Assembly: GCA_029851415.1 (NCBI GenBank)
Contig: CM056744.1
Span: forward strand, 89,019,907 to 89,083,906
Direction: 5' to 3'
DNA from: Eretmocerus hayati
Lineage: Eukaryota; Arthropoda; Insecta; Hymenoptera; Aphelinidae
Length of the DNA stretch: 64,000 bases
The translations under genes and the position numbers were made by a program. Under the pieces are notes generated by a model that ran no database searches, was not told the origin of the DNA, and saw nothing but the letters and a program-made list of their open reading frames with translations. Below, in pieces: positions 55,849 through 64,000 of the stretch (positions are counted from its first letter, which is position 1; every line of letters starts with the position of its first letter).

Positions 55849-58800
55849 GTGAGCTATTCTGAACCTTAGATTCAACAGACCAAGTCATACTTTCTTTATA
55901 GAAACGCGGCGCTAGTATACTCACAGTAGAATCATCTTGATTATCGTAAATTGAGATAACTTTGAAATGGGGAGGGAGGGGGGAGGATTTCCGAACAATT
56001 TATGAAAAAGTTCTTATCATGGGCGATTGGCTGATGACAGAAACAGTGCGATTCTGATTCTAAACGTTCAAGTTACACGAATTTAGGTGAAAAAGTTCTG
56101 TCATTTTTCCAAGATATCCCAGATGACGGTATTTCAACCGCAATTTGAGAGTTTAGTGGAGAATATTTCTTTGATTCGTAAATAATGAAGAATTGTGAAC
56201 ATAACGAATCCGATAAAATTAATTGTTTATCGAATCCATCGTGCTGAATATCGAATGCATCGTGAGTCGGTCAGCGATAGTGAATGGAAATTTACTCCAA
56301 ACAGTTACGTCCAGATCCATGCTTTCACGGAAAATAGCCGTCTGGAAGGGTTCCCACCCTAAAATACTAACGCTGTTCACATAATCACTATTATGAGTCG
56401 TTCGGGCTCATCACCGCTCATTTTTTGGGATTTAAAAAAAGGTCAATATTGAGGAACTATCGAGTCTCGTCGGAAAAATGTTTACATATTCCAGAAAGCT
56501 CGAGATTTGATGATCACCTGAGTCATACTCACGATGATTCCAAGTGGCTTTTAAATTCTATGATAAATTCAGATCACATAAAGAAGTAGGCCCATTTCAC
56601 TTGGAACGGAATTTTTTCTACCTGCCCCAGTGTGTACGCACAAATCATTCTCTATCAAAGAATCATCCATACGAATTGGGTGAGTGCGCAGTAATTTCGT
56701 AGCAAGTGATCTGCAGAGCCTTATTTTTCATCAAAGTAGTGAACCAACGTACTCAAAATTAGTTCAAACCACAAATCTAATGGAAAGGTCTTGTACCATT
56801 GAATGCGAAACTGTTCTATTGGTGGAGGTCAAAGGGAAGTAGTAAATGGGATATCTCTTCGTGCAGTAAATCATATTCAGAAATATATAATCAATAAAAT
56901 CCTTACAACGACTTATAAGTATCATGTTGATATAACACAATGTATGAACTGATGAGAAAATTTCTCATTGAGCTGATCTCACAGTCCAATGAGTGAACGT
57001 ATTAATTGTAATTCTGTACATGGTAGCAATTCTTCTGGCCCATTGGCGTCCTGGCTCACAAAATCGTTGAATCCGAGAAAAAAGACTCTTTTTAGTCAAT
57101 TCAAAAAAATAGCACATACATCATCAATTTGGTTAGCGGTACCAAATTGGGTATAATAAATCTCCTCTGTTTCCATCCCAACCGTGCCAGTAAACTCCAC
57201 TACAAACAAAAAATATATGTAGTTGAGATGTTGAAATACCAATTAGAAATTTGACTCCTGCATCCTCAAAAATGGAAGCTCGTTCCTTATCTAGATGAAT
57301 AATATGTGATTCACCAAGATCATTAACGAGGTGATCGCCCTCTCAGATCTCATATACTAAGCACATTTTCAAATGGAAGTAATTTTTAAGCATTAATTTC
57401 TCAATTAACTACATCTGAGATATGACTTTGGAGGAGATTCAAAATTAACTAATTTAATTTGAGGTAGAAAACTGCGCTCATACTGACGTGTCTAAAATGA
57501 ATGAATCTCATGCACGATTTACTCAATGTGATTATGCTCAACGAAATTTAATGGTCTTATATTGAATCAATTCATCAATTTTTGAATGACCATCGAGTGG
57601 AAGACAAGAAAGGTTAAGTGGTCTCGATCTTTCCTGCATTTTTCTAATGAATAGATACAAAAACTATAAAAAAAATTTCATTCAGTTTTTCGTGACTCGC
57701 GATTACGTAGAACAAAAACAAAACAAGGATGAACAAGTTGGTTCAGAGAATAAACTCAATTGAGAGATGAATGAGAAGGAGAGCATGATTACCTTATTCG
57801 ACATCAACTTTGTGAGTCTAACTAGCCTCGACAAAGCAATCTTTCCGCGTTTCCCTCCCAGTTCCATCAGCAAACTCCACTATAAATGGAAAGAAAAATG
57901 TAGCCTTCTACAACCGTTTTTGGATTTCAATAACTTTTCTCAATGAACGTCGGATGGTTTACAAAACTTGCAAAGTTTTGTCAACATCTGATGTATAAAT
58001 ATTTTAAAAAATTTACGATTTAGAAAATGAGATCGTGAACTGAGACACTTTCAAAAAACGTAAAGTAAGTGTACCCAACATGCCGCCATTTTACTAATAG
58101 TTTTGGCTCACTTCAATATTTCCCAATGTACTTCATTGCATTTCAAGGCCTGTTTCAAGACCTTTATCGTGAATTAAGGTTAGTTCAATTTTGACCAACC
58201 AAAGCCAAGGTATCACGATTTTCTCAAAATGTGACTTTTTGCGAGTTCGCGGAAAGATGCACCCAACATGCCTCCAATTCGGCTTGTTTCAAAGCTTGTT
58301 TCAAGACCTTCAAAATGAGCTGAATCGTGTCTAATTTTGATCAGTTGAAGTTCAGCTGTTTCAATTTTCCCAAAACAACTATGTAAATCAGCGATCAAGG
58401 GCATAGAATCGTTTTGATCTATTTTTCAAATGCAACCACATTTGGTAATTTTGCAGGACCCAAACTGTTCACGAGCTATTTTGACGCAATCAATACGTCC
58501 TACAAGTAATAAAAAAAAATCGCACTCCGCGCCCTTCCGAAACAACCACATAGAGGGCATGTTGGGTACACTTACCTACGACGTAATATGCACTGGTCCA
58601 ATTATTTCGATTGCTACTATTATTTGATGCATAGGTAACCAAAAATAGACCTATACATGAAATAACACGTGTATACTTACAAAAAATCCCACAAACAGTG
58701 AATACTTGAAAAAGTCCAACATTGGCGCAGCTACACTCAATAGACATCGTAAAACACAGGGAATTCTCCAATAAACATTATTTCCCAAACACTTTTTGCA

Positions 58801-59839
58801 ACGTCACAGCTGATTGAAGCTCAGCTTAGATTCAGCTGACGAAAGCAAAGCAGCCCGGCACAGATCGCAAGCACCGGCGGGCAAGCACCGAGACAAAATC
58901 GAGCCATGGAAGCCACACACACGGAGCGACCAAGTAGTCTTGCTATTTTGACCACTTTGCCTCAACCAATCAGAGCTGCTCTCGCCAGTTGCAGATCACT
59001 TACTACAAAGTTGCTACCGGGAGGGAGCTTTTAGCACTGTTTGAGAAGAGAGTAAGACAACCTCTACCGGAATCGGTTGCTCAAAGGCATGAGGTTGATA
59101 CTAAAAATTCTCTTGCAAGATAAATATGTCATATTCAGTACGCTATGATATTTCCCTCAGTGAAGATCTCTTGAATGAGATATTTTTATGCGATCAATGT
59201 AATGCGAGGAAGCTAGCATTGAATCTGCCGACAAAGGGTGAGCCTTTATGGTATGATGATATCAATAAGTCAATATGGTCCTGTTACGCGGAAAATCGTC
59301 AAATATTGATCCCTCGTCATAAGTGAAATGGGCAAAACCATATGAAATGACAATCTCCTGATCCAATAGGTATTATCTGACTATTGTTGTGTGATTTTCG
59401 TGTTACTATGGTTAATTCGAAACAGTGGATGCAAAGTGGTGAAAAAAAAACCATGTACGGTTTGTGCACAACCCGTTTCAAACTTGCTAGATCATCATAG
59501 TGCGCCACATCACCTAGAACCAACTCATGTATCCGACATCATTTCAAGACGAAAAAAGAACTTGTACGGAAATTGCCTATTATGAGTGATCAAGAATTTT
59601 CAAAAAAAGTTTCAATTGATAAAACCGCAAAATCAGTCGACGAGAGCAAAAATTATGAAACAGCAATGAATCAAAGTGAGAGCTTGAAAAAAGAGTATCA
59701 AAACGCTTAGCTCTGCAAAAATAGATTCATAAAGTATCATTATTTGATTCGTATTGACTTGATAAAATTGACAGGAATACCTACAAAGTTTATGGATGAA
59801 GCCTACCTATATAGTGATATAAATTCCCATCTTTTCCAG
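55849..59839 (+). other. Host gene intron 2 (3991 bp)
   Basis: Starts GTGAGC and ends CTTTTCCAG. It holds the 514-bp inverted-repeat element at 58064-58577 and two related degenerate segments near 57130-57250 and 57830-57900 (shared AAACTCCACTA core). Small ORFs at 59126-59326 and 59391-59585 show no support. Confidence 0.7.
58064..58577. mobile_element. 514-bp MITE-like element
   Basis: Terminal inverted repeats A(G)GTAAGTGTACCCAACATGCC at both ends, flanked by ACGTAA at 58058-58063 and 58578-58583. Internally the segments at about 58140-58270 and 58290-58380 are related direct repeats (TTTCAAGACCTT). No transposase. Confidence 0.75.
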
Positions 59840-60137
59840 ATTACTGACCACGTACAAAGCGTTAGAACGCTTATCGCAAAGTGAATTCAACTTGGATCGG
59901 CTAGAAGCAGCAGCATCGGCTGCACTAAAAACTCCTGGTATAAGTTTGACAGTTCCTGGTGCATCACTGGTAACCAGCAATGCTGGTGCAACACTGATAC
60001 CCGGACTCAAGCCCAAATGTGAACACGTACTTACTGTAAGAGACGTGGAAAGAGAGCGCGGCAAACAACTATCAAAGTATGAGCGTAATATGATGATATT
60101 CAACTGGTTACACACGCTGGATGATACGACTGATGAA
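59840..60137 (+). CDS. Host gene, coding exon 3
   Basis: The acceptor CTTTTCCAG is followed by A, completing AGA (Arg). It encodes LLTTYKALERLSQSEFNLDRL, then an Ala/Gly/Thr linker, then LTVRDVERERGKQLSKYERN and MMIFNWLHTLDD. The last part looks like a conserved helical segment. I place the end at GAA/GTGAGC (60137/60138, phase 0), with further exons outside the window. Reading through gives only VSVQ and a stop at 60150-60152, so the exon could instead be terminal. Confidence 0.75.
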
Positions 60138-62992
60138 GTGAGCGTTCAGTAAAATGTCTTGCCTCGCCTCAAATCTTAGGTTGATCAATGAATCTTTCCA
60201 GAGTAAATTTTGGTTTTCAACTGTTTTACCGACCGTCGGTAAAGGAGTGAGGCGATGTGCGCGATCAATCATGTTCGCTAATTCTCAAGAGTACATATTT
60301 GATGTGTTGAGGCCTCAGTCATTGCCACAAAGCTTCCATATGCGTTTTGTATGATATACAAAAAAGATGCAAGAGCAAAAATATATATTATATGAATCCA
60401 TTGAAAGATTTTGTTTCAGTGAATTCGAATGAATAATTTGTTCGACATTTTTACATAATATTGTTGTCAAATTGAGCGTGTTAGCCGCACGCGATCCGCA
60501 AGTTGACCCTTTGACATGTACTGCGTAACTTTTGGGAATTCTTAGATGTGATGTAAACTATGTTGTTTGTGCAACTTTGATCCTGTTATAGGCGAGTGAG
60601 TTACTGATCCCCCCCCCCTCCCCCTTGAAAGAGAATTGAAGAAAAACAAGGCTCTATAGCTGACACAAAAAAATTGTTGATTTAGAATCCGTCATCATTG
60701 ATTTCGTAAATGGTTAAGCATACTCTCTGGATATTGACTGGTTGAAGGTTTATAAATCTTTCGTCTATGGATGTTGCATTCATTCCTAACATAGTCTTCC
60801 CGCTTCAATCATCTTAGATATACTATGCAGAGAGTAAATTTATGATTTTTCTAATCAACGGACCATGAGAGTTTTTTAAACGCATCACCAGTTTAACTCA
60901 AACAAGCGTTCCGTCACACTTATGTCGAAGTTATTAAACTACCCCAAAATACGCACACATTACGCAAACAGAGTTGAATATTCCATGACACAAGTCTGTG
61001 ACAATCTGCACATTCGTATGGAATGATATTTTGAACAGAATGGTTCATCATGAATCGAAGAGCTTTCCATTGCATATCCATACTCGAAAGCAACCTTTGT
61101 ACCATATCGTGGATGATGAAAAGAGCCAAAGTGTGTCGTGGGTGTTATTATATATTCTTATGATACATGATGTACAAACTGCATCGATGGTATAATCCAT
61201 ATAAGACCCCAACAATGCCTATGCATTCATCGAATATTTTATCAATAATTTGATAGTTTCCCAAGATTTTAGCACTCAAGTTTCGCATTTTTCATGAGAG
61301 GATTTTTTACTTCTGAATGAAAAATCCACGGCGAGACAAAGGTGTAACAGGTCCTACAATGAAATTCCTTGTTCCTGAATACACACACAAATCATCCAAA
61401 TACATGTATCATTTTGTGATATCGTTTTGTCTTTGCACAAAAAAAATTAGCCATTCAGTTACTAAGTAATCCCATAGGTATAGTAAAGCAAAATAGATAT
61501 TATTGTTTCATTGCTAAATTGCTTCGCAGTTGTGTATGAATGAGTCATATCGACTAAAAAAATCGGTAACGAGACGATTTTCTGATTTCATTTCAATTCC
61601 TGTCAAACCTCGGACTTGTCAGATTGAAAAATTATGTTTCAGACAAATATCGAAATGCCATATGAATTGTTCTCGATCTTTCAATCAACAAAGAATATAA
61701 TAGAATGACCCACACATTCAATCGAGAAAATTCTCACGATTTTCTTCACAAAACTATGAGTATGATTGGTTTTTGAAATCTAATTTATCTCTCTTCAAAA
61801 AGAAGCTGCAAACAGAAAATGACTCGAAACCCTATTTCTGATAACTTATCGCCCAAAAGTGAAGTACAAGTAAACACCTGATGTATAATGTTTGCTCGTT
61901 TGCTTACAAGGTACAAGATGTAACATTCATTATAAAAGTCATGCAAGGATTGAATGACCGGTCTCCGATCATCTAAGTTCACGTACTGGAAATCTTCGGG
62001 AAAATCTAAAAGTGACGTGTAAAATTTTTACTCGTGCGAATCTTCGTGTTATTTCGCATGAACTAATTTTGGCTCACATTTTCAGACTTCCCGAGAACTT
62101 CCATATGGAAGTTGAAGATCAAATACAAAGTTGTCGACGCAAATCTCTGTGAGTACTGAAAATCTTGCTGAGATATGCTCATGATCATAATACTGTTGTG
62201 AGTCTAATTCAGTGTGAATGTGCAGCCAAAGAATGTTGCATTGCTAACATATATCATGTCGTGAAGAACTTGAATTGATGAGAATGATGGTCATATTGCC
62301 TGCCATACAAAAAATCGTTGATAATGCATACGAATAATGCAAAATAATTCTATACCAAGATCGCCAAAAATCATCTGAAACTAAAAGGATGGATAACAGA
62401 GTTCATCTGACAATTCGTACCAATACATGCTTGTAAATGTGAAGATATTCAAGGGTGAAAATGGAACTTCCAACGAAAGCAGAAGTTTTTGATTTAGCCA
62501 CATATCACTTTCTGGTAAGAATTGCGATTGTTATGACTCGACTGTAACTTCGGAAAGCCCAAAAGTTCGATGGATAATATAATAACGTTCGTTTTAATAC
62601 GCGGATCTATCTATTTTATTGCGTTGGAATTTCGTGATCCAATACTATGTCTAAATGTTTTCTCCGAATCAACTCTCGCTTGGAAAATTTCGATATTTAA
62701 ATCCACTGGATGTAAATATGGAAATTTGAGATTCAGTCAAGTTAGATTATCCCAGGTGCATGACCTACTACTAGGATGGTTTGTCTAAAAAATCGAAAGT
62801 GTATTTTCACTCGTATTAATATTTTGAGAAGTTGGGAAGATATGTATCCATGTAATATAATAAAAATTAAATAGACAGCCAAGATACTAATATTTCTTCA
62901 AAATCCCGCTATACCCCCTTTAAAAAATCCCTCGATTCAGTCGATACCGCATCCTCGTTGGATAAAAATGCCAACTACCAATAGTATATTAT
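60138..62992. other. Probable intron or downstream region
   Basis: AT-rich with only short open frames lacking any recognisable feature. A C run is present at about 60611-60625. Confidence 0.4.
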
Positions 62993-63256
62993 GTGTCGAG
63001 TGCCAAAAATCTTTGTTCTTCGCGAAAACTTTGTTGGGCGTCGGCGAAGCCGGCGTCCAACAAGGTTTTCGTGAAGAACAAAGTTTTTGGCACGAGACGC
63101 ATTATATGCCGCTTTATACGGCGAGACGTGGAAACACGCAGTTTGTGCGTCGAGCCGTATAACATAATGAATTTTATCGCCTGACGATGGAAACAGCGTT
63201 TGTCCGTCCGCGTACGCGGGCGGAAACACGATGTTTCCATCGGTAAGGCGATAAAA
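62993..63256. repeat. Triple-hairpin repeat element
   Basis: Three consecutive hairpins. 62993-63101 has arms GTGCCAAAAATCTTTGTTCT and complement with a GTCGGCGAAGCCGGC turn. 63114-63162 has arms TTATACGGCGAGACG. 63172-63256 has arms TTTTATCGCC and GATGGAAACA. The first shares its GAAAAC...GGCGTCGG core with the element at 48363-48470. ORFs on both strands here mirror the palindromes. Confidence 0.8.
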
Positions 63257-64000
63257 GTTTTTTATATGCGCTTCAAACGAGCTTCAAATTTCTCAAAGCA
63301 ATTTCTGGTGATTTGATATGACGCATTATAGTGCGTCAACTCTTTGCAAGGGCAACTTACTTAAGATTTTGGAACCCAGTCACCGGCATAAATGTGATGG
63401 AGGAATCGCCCTCAATGTGAAAGTATCAACTGTGGTTCATGGAAATTACTCATCCGAGGGATTCGAGGTTTATCAGTTGATAATTGATAAAAATCAGACA
63501 TTTTTGATGTTGCGCTATCACATTCTCCGCAATTTGAGTTAAAGTGCGGAGTTTATCATAGAAAATCTCGATCAGTGATCAAATCACGAGATTAATGATC
63601 AAATTAATGGTAACCATCATTACAGGACATGCAAAACAGACATATTAATCGCAGTAGAAAACAATAATAAGACGGAACAGAAATATTGTGATAATTTTAA
63701 AAACTATAGTCAATGAAACTAACCTTCACACGATCCCGTTGATCCATATCCATCTTGCGGAACGAATAATACTGTTTCTTGATTTCACAAATATTTCTAT
63801 TTTTATAATTTTTAACTTTTTTTCTCTTGCGATTTTTTTCTACATATTAGACTTTATCAATCACAGATAATCATGATGAGTTTTTTTTACAGGAGTTTTC
63901 TATACCGAGAATTTGTTTATGTTTATGTCACCATTTTTGGACTGGAGGGGTAAATGCAGCGTAAATGTATATATACATGTAGCCCTACCCCACTATAACG
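63257..64000. other. No supported gene
   Basis: AT-rich. Short open frames only. Confidence 0.4.

Noticed and set aside
59126..59585. Two short frames in intron 2 upstream of exon 3
   Set aside because: No frame-compatible splice sites with exons 2 or 3, and no domain.
49889..60137. Naming the host gene as dunce-like phosphodiesterase or wide awake/ANKFN1-like
   Set aside because: No catalytic, UCR, ankyrin or FN3 motif lies in the visible exons, so neither name can be supported.

Overview
The window is eukaryotic, AT-rich genomic DNA, almost certainly from an arthropod and most likely an insect. The evidence is spliced genes with GT-AG introns, an R1-like non-LTR retrotransposon, a Ty3/gypsy element whose primer-binding site resembles the complement of a tRNA-Lys 3' end, and Helitron-type helicase genes. 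I cannot fix the order or species. No bacterial operons, rRNA genes, CRISPR arrays or confident tRNA genes are visible.

Layout. 1-2490: remnant of a jockey/CR1-like non-LTR retrotransposon on +, running off the left edge and ending at a (TA)n tract. 2491-3963: purine-poor, repeat-rich DNA containing a foldback palindrome. 3964-37400: a nest of Helitron-like sequence. Its gene set is a PIF1-like helicase, a 147-residue protein of unknown function, a C2H2 zinc-finger protein and a five-exon protein that looks like an RPA-type OB-fold protein. The first copy (minus strand) is split between its zinc-finger and OB-fold genes by a young, apparently intact 10.8-kb Ty3/gypsy element (5416-16203, minus strand). 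After that insertion an 8.6-kb block was duplicated in tandem: 15587-24193, 24194-32821 and a truncated 32822-35047. The block contains a truncated gypsy LTR, a 1-kb inverted repeat, the helicase, zinc-finger and OB-fold genes and a 1-kb G-rich minisatellite. The array then joins an older, decayed relative of the same element (35048-37390).

38023-40434 is a 5'-truncated R1-like retrotransposon (minus strand) bounded by a probable 13-bp target duplication. 40609-41260 is a 652-bp near-perfect palindrome with a 9-bp target duplication. 41270-49888 has no gene I can support. It holds a double-hairpin repeat near 48.3-48.5 kb.

From 49889 a host gene runs on +. Three exons (49889-50163, 55321-55848, 59840-60137) keep one reading frame across canonical splice sites. 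Its introns hold a 10-bp-period degenerate satellite and a 514-bp inverted-repeat element with a 6-bp target duplication. The right end (60138-64000) is noncoding as far as I can see and carries a three-hairpin element at about 63.0-63.3 kb.

How the parts relate: nearly everything between 1 and 41 kb is mobile DNA. The most unusual pieces are the gypsy element's third ORF, its GGTC-N3/4-GACC palindrome array, its apparent +1 gag/pol shift, and the Rep-less helicase/zinc-finger/OB-fold Helitron cluster with its tandem array.
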